Of a stretch of 64,000 nt of DNA, positions 52,513 to 60,682 are shown piece after piece. Position 1 is the first letter of the stretch, and each line of letters begins with the position of its first letter. The DNA lies in NCBI RefSeq assembly GCF_040373385.1, contig NZ_JBDXXH010000003.1, positions 310,001 through 374,000 of the forward strand, in the 5' to 3' direction. Both the position numbers and the translations under genes were made by a program. A model generated the notes under the pieces. The model did no database searches. It worked only from the letters and a program-made list of their open reading frames with translations, and was not told where the DNA came from. This DNA comes from Nitratidesulfovibrio sp. Its GTDB lineage: Bacteria > Desulfobacterota > Desulfovibrionia > Desulfovibrionales > Desulfovibrionaceae.

Positions 52513-52691
52513 AGGATTTTCGTTCGTTGGCGTGGAAAACAAGTCAGCCATGAGGGAATAGACTCTTGTTGTATTTGACCGAGATGGCAGACGAAGTTTG
52601 ACCGCGTTGCGCACGATGTCCGTAGGACTCGCAAGCTCGCCCAACGGCCACGCTTCGCGCCCTTCGGGTCGGAAGCCAACGGGCGAAAAGA
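52513..52691 (-). repeat. dispersed intergenic repeat, copy C
   Basis: On the plus strand it reads GGATTTTCGTTCGTTGGCG, GAAAACAAGTCAGCCATGAG, GTATTTGACCGAGATGGCAG and CGAAGTTTGACC, then the module TCCGTAGGACTCGCAAGCTC (52619-52638, continuing to CCAACGG), then CGCCCTTCGGGTCGGAAGCC and GGGCGAAAAGACAA. It splits the GAK locus between the small amphi-Trp gene and the PHP-like gene. Confidence 0.75.
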
Positions 52692-52702
52692 CAAGTTGGG
52701 GC

Positions 52703-54037
52703 CTAGCCCGCCAGCCTGGCCCGATAGTCCCTGATGACGCTGGCGCGGCTGACTCCGGTCAGCGAAAGGCGCTTGCGCACGGCGGGGTCGTCCCAGGCCG
52801 GTTGCAGGCCCACCTCGCGGGCGGCCTTTTCCGTGTCCTGCTGCTGGCGTGGGCGGGTCTTTTCGCCCAGGTGGCAGTCGTCGCCCATGAACACCAGGAT
52901 CTCGCGGCGCGAAAGGCCCGGCCCCCGGTTCTTGCGGTTGACCACGGAAATGAGGAATTCGGTGTACCGGCTGGACTGCGGGTTCCACACCTCGTAGCCG
53001 TCCACGTCATATTCCGCGAGCAGGATGGGCCAGAACTGTTCCGGGTGGGGAATGACCACGCATCCGCCAAGGCCGTGCGCTTCCTCGATGAATTCCGTGG
53101 CCCGGTAGAAGTAGTCGAGCGGAAAGCGTCGCTTCACCTGTTCCTTCACCGCCTTCAGGTAGGCCTGCACCCGGTCGATGAAGGTGTCTTCCCAGTCGCC
53201 GCGCAGCCCGTCGATGAAGTTGCGCAGCAGCTTGTTCTTGATCATGTCCTCGGGCAGGCGTGCGCCGTGCGTTTCCAGAAGGCGCGCGAACTTGCCGGTC
53301 ATCAGCCGGGCGAAGGCCAGCACGTCGTCGTCGGCCCCGGTTTCGCGCACGGCGGGACCGGCCACGTTGTCGTCGGGCCGCACCACGGCGCGCACGTAGT
53401 CGTACAGTTGCGAGGCACGGTACTTGCGGGTGTGGGCCAGCATGGACCGCAGGGTGTGCGCCCTGTCGCCGGAGAGCAGCGAAAACGCGGGCTGCGGCAC
53501 CCTGGCAGCCGTGGGACCGGCGAGGGCGGCGGGGTCGGTCGCTTCCGGCAGGGTCAGGGACGCGTGCGCGCCCGGTGGGATGGCCTGCGCGAGAGGCGGG
53601 ATGCCGGACGCCTGCACATGCGGCGCAGCCGGAGCCACGCGGCTGTTTTCGAAATGCAGCAGCAGTTGCACCTTCTGGTTGAAGCCGCTGGAATAGCAGT
53701 CCACCTCCACGCCCGTGTAGCCGTCCCAACTGGTCAGTTCGTTGTGCTGGGTGGGGATGATCAACTGGTCCTCTCGGCCGGGAAACATGGCCTCGATGCG
53801 CTGGCGGATGAGCCCCATGGGCACGAATTCCGGGTGCCAGTGGGTGGCCAGCACCTCGCGCTGGGACTCGTGCACGGACGGAGGCGTGGTTACCTGCTCG
53901 GTCTGCCAGGGGGCCAGTTCGGTGACGATCAGCGAGCGGAACAGGGCGTCCTCCTGCTCGGTGACGTCTTCCGGAAGGTCCCGCAACCTGGCTTCCAGGT
54001 CGGCGCAGCGGTGCGCCGCGTGCTTGACGATCTTCAT
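52703..54037 (-). CDS. PHP-like protein of the GAK locus
   Basis: 444 aa from MKIVKHAAHRCADLEARL. Scattered PHP-type features: THWHPEFVPMGLIRQRIEAMF (histidines near the first motif), IIPTQHNELTSWDGYTGVEVDC, and near the C-terminus GCVVIPHPEQFWPILL, VDGYEVWNPQSSRYTEF and FMGDDCHLG, which match the last PHP metal motifs. An Ala/Pro-rich stretch lies at about 125-170. It starts 10 bp after the XXXCH gene and is clearly in the same transcript. It may be a phosphoesterase opposing the locus kinases (inference). The family is not one I can name precisely. Confidence 0.75.
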   Translation of the reverse strand: MKIVKHAAHRCADLEARLRDLPEDVTEQEDALFRSLIVTELAPWQTEQVTTPPSVHESQREVLATHWHPEFVPMGLIRQRIEAMFPGREDQLIIPTQHNELTSWDGYTGVEVDCYSSGFNQKVQLLLHFENSRVAPAAPHVQASGIPPLAQAIPPGAHASLTLPEATDPAALAGPTAARVPQPAFSLLSGDRAHTLRSMLAHTRKYRASQLYDYVRAVVRPDDNVAGPAVRETGADDDVLAFARLMTGKFARLLETHGARLPEDMIKNKLLRNFIDGLRGDWEDTFIDRVQAYLKAVKEQVKRRFPLDYFYRATEFIEEAHGLGGCVVIPHPEQFWPILLAEYDVDGYEVWNPQSSRYTEFLISVVNRKNRGPGLSRREILVFMGDDCHLGEKTRPRQQQDTEKAAREVGLQPAWDDPAVRKRLSLTGVSRASVIRDYRARLAG

Positions 54038-54047
54038 GGCGGGCGGC

Positions 54048-54767
54048 CTATTTGTAGCGGTCATGGCACAGCACCATGAGCCGGTAGAGTTCTTCCACGG
54101 CGTGGCGGATTTCCGGTGTGACGGTGCGCGCGGCGGGGGCGGCCTCGGCGGGTCCGTCCATGGAAGCGGGGGAAACGGGGGAAGCGGGGGGAGCGAGGAG
54201 GGCAGGGTCGCCGTGTGGCTGCGCCTGCGGCGCGGCTTCCAGCGCCACGCGCAGGGCCTCTGTGGCCGTGCGGTATGCCGCATAGTGCTCGTCGCCGTAT
54301 CCGGGGTATTCCACCATCAGCAGCGAATCGGACAGGAACGAGGCGGATGCCTGCGGCGGGGGCATCACCCCGGCCTGCACGGCCTGGCGCAACGCCCTGA
54401 ACGACGAGCGCATCCGCTTTTTGAGCGACTTGTACGAGGGGCGGCCCCCGGTTCGGGCTGGCCGGGCGGAGTGGTGCGCCCCTGCCGCCGCGCTGGTGGT
54501 CGCCGATCCGTTGGCATCGGCGATGGCGGCGTCGGGCGTCTTGACCTTGAGCACCACTTCCATCTGGCCGAAGGCGTGCTTGGCGTTGAGCTTGAACTTG
54601 CGGAAATCTTCCAGCCCTGCGGCCAGCAGGGGGTCCGTTTCGCCGTCGGGCGCGGCACCGGTCGGGTGTGCGTCCGTGCCGGTCCGCTCCAGGGCGTCGG
54701 CGATGCGCCGCAGGACGGAGGGCAATTCCTGCCGGGTGATGGAAAACGTGGTCTTTCTGCTGCCCAT
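54048..54767 (-). CDS. XXXCH-type protein (GAK system)
   Basis: 239 aa from MGSRKTTFSITRQELPSVL; the ribosome site is weak. The N-terminal half has an amphipathic strand-helix pattern (FRKFKLNAKHAFGQMEVVLKVK) like amphi-Trp relatives. A basic central part follows (SYKSLKKRMRSSFRALRQA), then SDSLLMVEYPGYGDEHY. The C-terminus, IRHAVEELYRLMVLCHDRYK, carries the Cys-His pair that names the family. It is the first gene of the minus-strand locus. Cys-His near the end suggests a ligated or modified terminus (inference). Confidence 0.8.
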   Translation of the reverse strand: MGSRKTTFSITRQELPSVLRRIADALERTGTDAHPTGAAPDGETDPLLAAGLEDFRKFKLNAKHAFGQMEVVLKVKTPDAAIADANGSATTSAAAGAHHSARPARTGGRPSYKSLKKRMRSSFRALRQAVQAGVMPPPQASASFLSDSLLMVEYPGYGDEHYAAYRTATEALRVALEAAPQAQPHGDPALLAPPASPVSPASMDGPAEAAPAARTVTPEIRHAVEELYRLMVLCHDRYK

Positions 54768-55449
54768 GATGCGTACCCCGATGGCGTGCGTTGCGTGCCG
54801 CCCTTTGTCCCTGTGGCTGCCGGTGGCCGCCTTGTTCGCCTTGTTGTCGCCGTCAATCTCCGCCCGTGCGTGGCGGAATGGATTGCGTTGTTTTTGCCCC
54901 GTGTGACGGTTGCGGAACGTCGCTTTCCGGTCATGTACACAGCGCTGCGCCTGCCCTTGATGGCTGAACGGTGGCAAAAGTGTTACAATGATACTCCAAA
55001 GGTTACGTTTGCATGACGGGCGTTCCGTGCGCCGTTCTGGCGCGCGTGCGGGTCGTTTTCGCCCTTTTGCCGGGGGCCTTGGGGCCGCCTGCCCCCGTTG
55101 CGGCACGGTGCGGACATTGTCGAAACACGCGGCAGTCTGTGTTCATTGCACAACCGTCATGCGGCGGCACACCGGAGCGGGTACGTGCACCTGTTGCGGC
55201 GCGAACTTGCAGGGCACGGTGTTTGCTACGCATTTCAGGGTGCACGGGAACGGCATGATCTGCCGTATTACGATGTGATGTCGCGACATGCAGAGGGCAT
55301 GCGATCCGGCATTCAATAGAAAACTTGCATGAACTGCCGTGACACGGTATGCGGCGACAGCAGGACATTTGTCTCGCGCAAGGGAATGACCGCGACGGGC
55401 GAGGGGCAAGAGACGCTCGCGCGGGGCAATGCACCGGAATGGAGGTGAC
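54768..55449. other. intergenic region upstream of the GAK locus
   Basis: This 680-bp gap separates the divergent XXXCH gene and PDZ lipoprotein. It holds AT-richer sequence around 54975-55010 (TACAAT and its minus-strand counterparts), the likely promoter area. A small plus-strand frame at 54988-55278 contains CPRC, CVHC and CTCC but has poor codon bias; I do not call it as a gene. The stretch 55260-55440 is moderately AT-rich. Confidence 0.4.
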
Positions 55450-56676
55450 ATGGCGATATTTCGGGGAAGGATGCAGTGGAGACGGGGCGGCATGCTGCCG
55501 GTTCCGGCGGCCTTCGCGGCCCCCCTGCCGGACTTTGCGCTGTCCCTGGCGCTGTCCCTGGCGCTGTCCCTGGCGCTGTCCCTGGCGTTGGTCGGCTGTG
55601 GCCGCAAGGTCGTGGCACCGACCCCTGTTGTCGAGGCAAGAAAGGAACATTGTCCCCAGCCGGTCGCCTCCGTGGAGCGGCGGATGTGCCAGCGCGAGCG
55701 CTTGTGGAACGTGGGCTATGCCCTGCGCGAATCCAACGCCCCGCTGTGCGGTGGCCGCACCGTGCTGGACGACGGCGTGGTGGTGGTCAGCACCGATACG
55801 CTGGACGACATGCTGTCGCCGGTGCGCTGGGGTGACCTTGGCGCCTTCGTCGAAATGCGCCGCTGGCGCGATGCCTATGTGCGCGAGTACGGGCTGGACG
55901 GGCGCCACCGGGTCATCAGCGTGCTGCGCGGCAGCGGCGGCGAGGCGGCGGGCATCCGCCCCGGCGACGTGCTGGTGGCGGTGAACGGGCAGCCCTTGCC
56001 CACCGGCAAGCTGGCCGCGCGCACCCTGCGCTGGCAGGTCACCAAGGCCCTGGGCGCGGGCGATAGCGTATCCTACGCCGTGGAGCGCGACGGGCTGCGC
56101 CTGGACGTGCCGGTGCGCTTTCATCGGGTATGCGACACCGCCATGGACGTGGAGGTGCGCGATACCGTGGATGCCTTTTCTTCCGGCCAGTCCATCCACG
56201 TGACCATCGGCCTGCTGGAGCGTTTTTCCGACGATAACGAGCTGGCAGCCGTGCTGGGGCGGGAAATGGCCAAGCATGTCCGACAAGGCGGGCAAGGTGG
56301 GCAAGGCGGGCAGTCCAAAACCGGGGCGGTGTCGTCCGCGTCCGACAAGCCCGGCGTGCGCGGCTATTACGGCATGCCCCCGGCGGGCGGACTGGTGAAG
56401 CCCGAAGCCGCCGAGGCGGATCGCCAGATCGGCAGCCACGACGTGGAGCGCCTGGCCCTGTTCTGCATGGCCCGCGCGGGCTACGACCACCGCCGTGCCG
56501 CGCCCATGTTCGAGGCGCTGGCGCAACTGCCGCCGTCGCGTCGGGCGGTGTTGCAAGGCGAAGCCGCACCGGGGCAGGATGCCCGGGCCGACGCCCAGGC
56601 GCGCGCCGCCCGGCTGGCCATGGCCGTGGCCGAGATCGACGGCAGGTTGGCCCAGGGGCAGCCCCTCGTGCCGTAG
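55450..56676 (+). CDS. PDZ lipoprotein with degenerate M48 peptidase domain
   Basis: 408 aa with GGAGGTG before the ATG. The signal sequence is built from LALS repeats (four 12-bp repeats at 55545-55592) and ends in lipobox LVGC, so it is a lipoprotein. A PDZ domain follows (HRVISVLRGSGGEAAGIRPGDVLVAVNGQPLP, VERDGLRLDVPV). The C-terminal part tracks M48/BepA-type proteases: SIHVTIGLLERFSDDNELAAVLG, but the zinc motif HExxH reads REMAK, and the later Glu region reads SHDVERLALFCMARAGYDH. A GGQGGQGGQ microsatellite lies just after. It is probably a non-catalytic envelope chaperone. Confidence 0.85.
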   Translation: MAIFRGRMQWRRGGMLPVPAAFAAPLPDFALSLALSLALSLALSLALVGCGRKVVAPTPVVEARKEHCPQPVASVERRMCQRERLWNVGYALRESNAPLCGGRTVLDDGVVVVSTDTLDDMLSPVRWGDLGAFVEMRRWRDAYVREYGLDGRHRVISVLRGSGGEAAGIRPGDVLVAVNGQPLPTGKLAARTLRWQVTKALGAGDSVSYAVERDGLRLDVPVRFHRVCDTAMDVEVRDTVDAFSSGQSIHVTIGLLERFSDDNELAAVLGREMAKHVRQGGQGGQGGQSKTGAVSSASDKPGVRGYYGMPPAGGLVKPEAAEADRQIGSHDVERLALFCMARAGYDHRRAAPMFEALAQLPPSRRAVLQGEAAPGQDARADAQARAARLAMAVAEIDGRLAQGQPLVP

Positions 56677-56728
56677 CGCGGACGAAGCCGGGGCCGCGTC
56701 GGCTGGCGCTGCGCCGATTGCAAAATGA

Positions 56729-56766
56729 AACGGGGCGGAAACCTGCATGGTTTCCGCCCCGTTATC
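56729..56766. terminator. bidirectional terminator
   Basis: AACGGGGCGGAAACC / GGTTTCCGCCCCGTT is a perfect 15-bp stem with a TGCAT loop between the convergent lipoprotein and glutamate-synthase-like genes. It has A-rich sequence on the left and ATCATT on the right. Confidence 0.85.
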
Positions 56767-56824
56767 ATTCAGGATGCGCGGGAGTGCGCCGGGGGGCAAG
56801 CCTCCTCCAGCAGCGGCGAACCCC

Positions 56825-58459
56825 CTATGCCTTCAGGATGGCCCTGGCAAACTCGTCCTGCACGTCGGTGATGAACGGAATGCCGGTCTCGCGCTCGGTC
56901 TCGCGGTTGCCCGAGGCGATGTCCTCGCGGCGGATCTGGTCCAGCGAGAAGCGGCGGGCACCTGCCATCAGCTGCTGCACGCCCGCGCCCAGCTTGTCCA
57001 GCAGGGTCCACATGGCGATGGCGCCGTACGGCAGGTCCTTCATGGCATCGCGGCCTATCCTGGCCTGCACGTCATGGTACCCGGCGAAGATTTCTTCCGC
57101 CGTCGCGCCGTGCTCGGCCACGGTCTTGGGCAGGGTGTCCCAGTTGCCGTTGACGCGGGCGCGGTTTTCCGGTTTCAGCACGCCTTCGATGTTGGACCCG
57201 AGGAAGCCGGGGATCATCATGGCCCGGCCCATGCAGATCATCTTCACGTAGGGCGCGCCAAGGGCCAACCCCTTGAATATCTGGCTGGGCCTGGCGAAAC
57301 CGCCCGCGAAGGACATGTCCACCACCTTGCGACCGCCTGCGGCCAGCAGTGCCGCGTATTCGGCGGCCTTGGCGTGCAGCAGGATGGACGGCACGCCCCA
57401 GGTTTCCATCATGTCCCACGGACTCATGCCGGTGCCGCCGCCAGCGCCGTCGATGGTCAGCAGGTCCAGTTCGCACTCCGAGGCCAGGCGGATGGACATG
57501 GCCAGCGCCTCCATGCCGTAGGCGCCGGTCTTCAGCGAGATGCGGCCAAAGCCCAGCGAGCGCAGGTAGGCCACCTGGGTCATGAAGTTCTCGCGCACCT
57601 GCTCGTAGCCGGAAAGGTCGGTGTAGCCCAAGCGGCTGTGCCGGGCGAAGCCCTTCACTGCGCCGGTGCGGTAGCCTTCCTGCACCTCGGGCCGGGTGGG
57701 GTCGGGGTCCACCAGGTAGCCGCGCTGCTTCAGGAACTGGGCATACTCCAGGCTCTTCACCTCGATCTCGCCGCCGATGTCCTTGGCGCCCTGGCCCCAC
57801 TTCAGCTCGATGATCACCTTGTCGCCGTATTTGCCCGCCACGTATTCGGCCACGCCGTTGCGGGTGTCCTCCACGTTCAGCTGCACGATGATGGCGCCGT
57901 GCCCGTCGTAGTAGCGCAGGTAGTTGTCGATGCGGCGTTCCAGTTCGGGGGCCCTGGTGATGCGCCCGTTTTCCAGCACCGCCTGACGGTCGATGCCCAC
58001 CACGTTTTCGCCCACCACGATGGGTACGCCACAGATGGCGCAGCCGGTGGCAAAGGCGTCCCAGTACTTGGCGGCCACGAAGGTGGAGCCGAGGGCGCCG
58101 GTCATCAGCGGGTAGCGGCAAGTGGTCTTGTGTTGCGCCCCGAAGGAGGCGGCAAGGGAAACGTCGGTGAACAGGGCATCGCCGGTGGCGGCCTTTTCGC
58201 CTGCGCCGCAAGCCCCGTAGTTGTAGCCCTGGATGCGCAGCGAGTTGTACGATACGCCCACATGGGTGGTGTTGCCGCTGCCTGCGGTGACGATGCCGAA
58301 GTCGCGCGGGTACAGGGTTTCGCGCCCTTTCATGCACGACAGCCAGGTTTCGCACTTGCCCATGCAGTCGGCGCGGCACAGGGTGCACAGGCCGGATTCC
58401 GCCGTGTTGCCGCGGTTGGTGGTGCCAAGGACGTCATTGCTCTTGAGCCACTGGGACAT
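56825..58459 (-). CDS. FMN-binding glutamate-synthase-family protein
   Basis: 544 aa with CGGAGGAAGG upstream. The N-terminus carries Cys motifs CTLCRADCMGKCETWLSC, suggesting an iron-sulfur site. The remainder is the glutamate synthase central/FMN domain: KTTCRYPLMTGALGSTF, VIIELKWGQGAKDIGGE, SLKTGAYGMEALAMSIRLA, LTIDGAGGGTGMSPWD, SFAGGFARPSQIFKGLALGA. The glutaminase domain and gltD partner are absent, so it cannot be standard GOGAT. Relatives are common in anaerobes and archaea with uncertain roles. It has a promoter 385 nt upstream. Confidence 0.9.
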   Translation of the reverse strand: MSQWLKSNDVLGTTNRGNTAESGLCTLCRADCMGKCETWLSCMKGRETLYPRDFGIVTAGSGNTTHVGVSYNSLRIQGYNYGACGAGEKAATGDALFTDVSLAASFGAQHKTTCRYPLMTGALGSTFVAAKYWDAFATGCAICGVPIVVGENVVGIDRQAVLENGRITRAPELERRIDNYLRYYDGHGAIIVQLNVEDTRNGVAEYVAGKYGDKVIIELKWGQGAKDIGGEIEVKSLEYAQFLKQRGYLVDPDPTRPEVQEGYRTGAVKGFARHSRLGYTDLSGYEQVRENFMTQVAYLRSLGFGRISLKTGAYGMEALAMSIRLASECELDLLTIDGAGGGTGMSPWDMMETWGVPSILLHAKAAEYAALLAAGGRKVVDMSFAGGFARPSQIFKGLALGAPYVKMICMGRAMMIPGFLGSNIEGVLKPENRARVNGNWDTLPKTVAEHGATAEEIFAGYHDVQARIGRDAMKDLPYGAIAMWTLLDKLGAGVQQLMAGARRFSLDQIRREDIASGNRETERETGIPFITDVQDEFARAILKA

Positions 58460-58828
58460 GCTGCCTTCCTCCGGGATGGTCCGTGATTGTCCAGATGATG
58501 GAAAACGGGCCATACCGCCCGGCACCGGGCAAGGCAACGCGGGCATGCATGTCTGCACGCATGTGATGCAGGGGGTGTTTCCGGCGGGTGTACGACGGAA
58601 GGCGGATGCCCTGACGGCATGCCCATGCAAAGCCCGCGCAAGGGTATGGCAGGTGCGGCGGCATGGGCCGTACCTTGCCTGCACGAGCATGGTGTGGCGG
58701 GTGCGGCAGGCGCCGCCGGTGTTTCCGGCATGCGGGCAGCAATGGGCATGGAGGGGTGTTGCAGTGGTGTGCACGCCGGTATGTCCGAGAGCGCGCACGT
58801 GAGTGCATGTTTTTCACAATTTCAGCAC

Positions 58829-58844
58829 GCGACATTTTTGTCGC
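58829..58844. promoter_or_regulatory. palindrome at the transcription start
   Basis: GCGACA-TTTT-TGTCGC is a perfect dyad lying exactly where the minus-strand promoter at 58850-58877 should start transcription. Either an operator or a 5'-end stem-loop. Confidence 0.45.
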
Positions 58845-58849
58845 AAAAA

Positions 58850-58877
58850 AGTGTAAAATATGACAAATTTGTTTCAA
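58850..58877 (-). promoter_or_regulatory. sigma-70 promoter, leftward
   Basis: Minus strand: TTGAAA, 16 bp, TACACT in an AT-rich patch of an otherwise GC-rich 570-bp gap. It would give the glutamate-synthase-like mRNA a leader of about 385 nt. The leader is rich in repeated GCATG/GTGCG motifs and holds no recognised riboswitch. Confidence 0.5.
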
Positions 58878-59026
58878 TAGTTTGATGCGCTGCACAGTCT
58901 GGCGCAAGATACGCCGGTTTGCTGGGGAGTCTGCGCCGGTTCTCGTGCGTGGTTGTCTTCTGACGATAATGTGTAAAACTGGAAAAATGAAAAGCCCGGC
59001 AGGCGGGCATCCTGAGGAGGGGCGGC

Positions 59027-59443
59027 ATGAAATCGTGGCGCAAGGAATTGTGGTTCAACGTGCCCACCCGGCGGGCGTTCCTCAACATCACCCCGCAAGT
59101 GGACGCGGAACTGGCGGCAAGCTCCATCCGCGAGGGGTTGTGTCTGGTCAACGCCATGCACATCACGGCCAGCGTGTTCATCAACGACGACGAAAGCGGA
59201 CTGCACCACGACTACGAGCAGTGGCTGGAGCGGCTGGCACCGCACGAGCCGGTGCGCCAGTACCGCCACAACGTGGGCGAGGACAACGCCGACGCGCACA
59301 TGAAGCGCCAGATCATGGGGCGCGAAGTGGTGGTGGCCGTGACCGAGGGCAAGCTGGACCTGGGGCCGTGGGAGCAGGTGTTCTACGGAGAGTTCGACGG
59401 GGGGCGGCGCAAGCGGGTGCTGGTGAAGATCATTGGCGAATGA
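59027..59443 (+). CDS. YjbQ/UPF0047-family protein
   Basis: 138 aa, GAGGAGG upstream. The whole length fits the family: [42 protein letters not shown] with the conserved His, [37 protein letters not shown] and [27 protein letters not shown]. YjbQ proteins have weak thiamine-phosphate synthase activity and an unknown main role. It is transcribed singly, divergent from the glutamate-synthase-like gene. Confidence 0.92.
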   Translation: MKSWRKELWFNVPTRRAFLNITPQVDAELAASSIREGLCLVNAMHITASVFINDDESGLHHDYEQWLERLAPHEPVRQYRHNVGEDNADAHMKRQIMGREVVVAVTEGKLDLGPWEQVFYGEFDGGRRKRVLVKIIGE

Positions 59444-59495
59444 CGCGGCAGGACGCTGGAGCAGCGGGGAAGGCTTTGCGCTGGGGGGGGGTGTA

Positions 59496-60479
59496 TCAGG
59501 GAAGGGTCAGCCAGTAGTACCCCACCCCCACCAGCGTGATGGACGCGGCGCGCAGGGCTTGGTTGACCACGATCAGTTCCAACGCCAGGGCGGGCTTGAA
59601 GTACCCGGCATAGGACGGAAACTGGTGGCGGAAGGCCCGCATGGGCGTGGACAGTACGTTGCCCGCCAACAGGGCCAGCACGATTTCGCGCTCGCTCAGC
59701 CCGCCGCCGCCCAGCACGGCCCCGGCGGCGGACACCGCCGCGCCGAATTCAGCCGCCAGGTGCAGCAGCACGATGCCCAGCGCCTCTGGCCGCAGAAAGG
59801 ACAGGGCGCTCATGTGCCGGGACATCCAGGCCTCTGCCAGGGTGAACCAGCCCGCCTGCTGCATGAAGTACATGGCTGCGTAGGTGGGCACGGTGAAAAA
59901 GATCACCTTTGGCATGCGCTTGCGAAAGCGTACCCACGCCGTGCGCAGCCCGGCCCGCCAGCCCTTGGACCCATGCCCGGCCTGCTGCTCGTCAAGGCGG
60001 CAGGTAACGCAGCCCTCGGGCAGCGGGGGCAGCAGCACCCGGCCGAAGGCCACCGTCAGCGCGGTGCGCAGAAAGGCGGCCAGCAGGGTCAGCCCCACGT
60101 AGACCACGGCGGGAAACCCCAGCACGGGCCAGGTGATGAAGAACAGCGTGGGCAGGTGCACGAAGTAGCTGGGCATGCTGTTGAACAGGTTGGCGAAGCG
60201 CAGTTCGCGCCGGGACAGTTCTCCCTTCTCGTAGCTTTCGGCCAGCAGCGAGTTGGACGCCACGGACGAGAAGAACGCCAGCGAAAACGAGGCCCCTGCC
60301 ACGTCGCGCAGGTGCCCAAGGTGCACCAGTGGCGCTGCCAGACGGGCCACCCCGCGCGTCCAGTTCAGCGATTCTATGCAGTTGGCCACGAACAGCCCGA
60401 GGGACATGGACAGCACCAGGCGCAGCAGGGGGCGGCCAAGGCCGTCCCAGAGATGCCATGTGGTCTGCGCGTCGGTCAT
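59496..60479 (-). CDS. Gate/nucleoside-recognition-like membrane protein (paralog 2)
   Basis: 327 aa. It has the same segment order as the 20957 protein: SNSLLAESYEKGELSRRELRFANLFNSMPSYFVHLPTLFF, FTVPTYAAMYFMQQAG, HLAAEFGAAVSAAG, TPMRAFRHQFPSYAGYF. About eight membrane segments are visible. A cytoplasmic or periplasmic loop contains GCVTCRLDEQQ (a CxxC). No linker insertion, so this is the compact form. Two-half architecture with Asn and Glu in broken helices fits a transporter; the substrate is unknown. Confidence 0.8.
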   Translation of the reverse strand: MTDAQTTWHLWDGLGRPLLRLVLSMSLGLFVANCIESLNWTRGVARLAAPLVHLGHLRDVAGASFSLAFFSSVASNSLLAESYEKGELSRRELRFANLFNSMPSYFVHLPTLFFITWPVLGFPAVVYVGLTLLAAFLRTALTVAFGRVLLPPLPEGCVTCRLDEQQAGHGSKGWRAGLRTAWVRFRKRMPKVIFFTVPTYAAMYFMQQAGWFTLAEAWMSRHMSALSFLRPEALGIVLLHLAAEFGAAVSAAGAVLGGGGLSEREIVLALLAGNVLSTPMRAFRHQFPSYAGYFKPALALELIVVNQALRAASITLVGVGYYWLTLP

Positions 60480-60682
60480 GCGGGGCTCCGTGCGGATACA
60501 TGCGCGCCGGGCGGCGCGGGGCGCGTGCTGGTGCCGCGCGGGTGTCGCGGCATCAGGTAGTGGCGGGGCGGGGGGGCGTCAAGCGTGCCCGGGGCCGGTT
60601 TCTGTGCGCGGCGCCGGACCGTACGCGCGAAAGCCTTGCGGGGGCAAGCTGGCGTGACGTGGGGACGGATGCGGGGGGCGGA

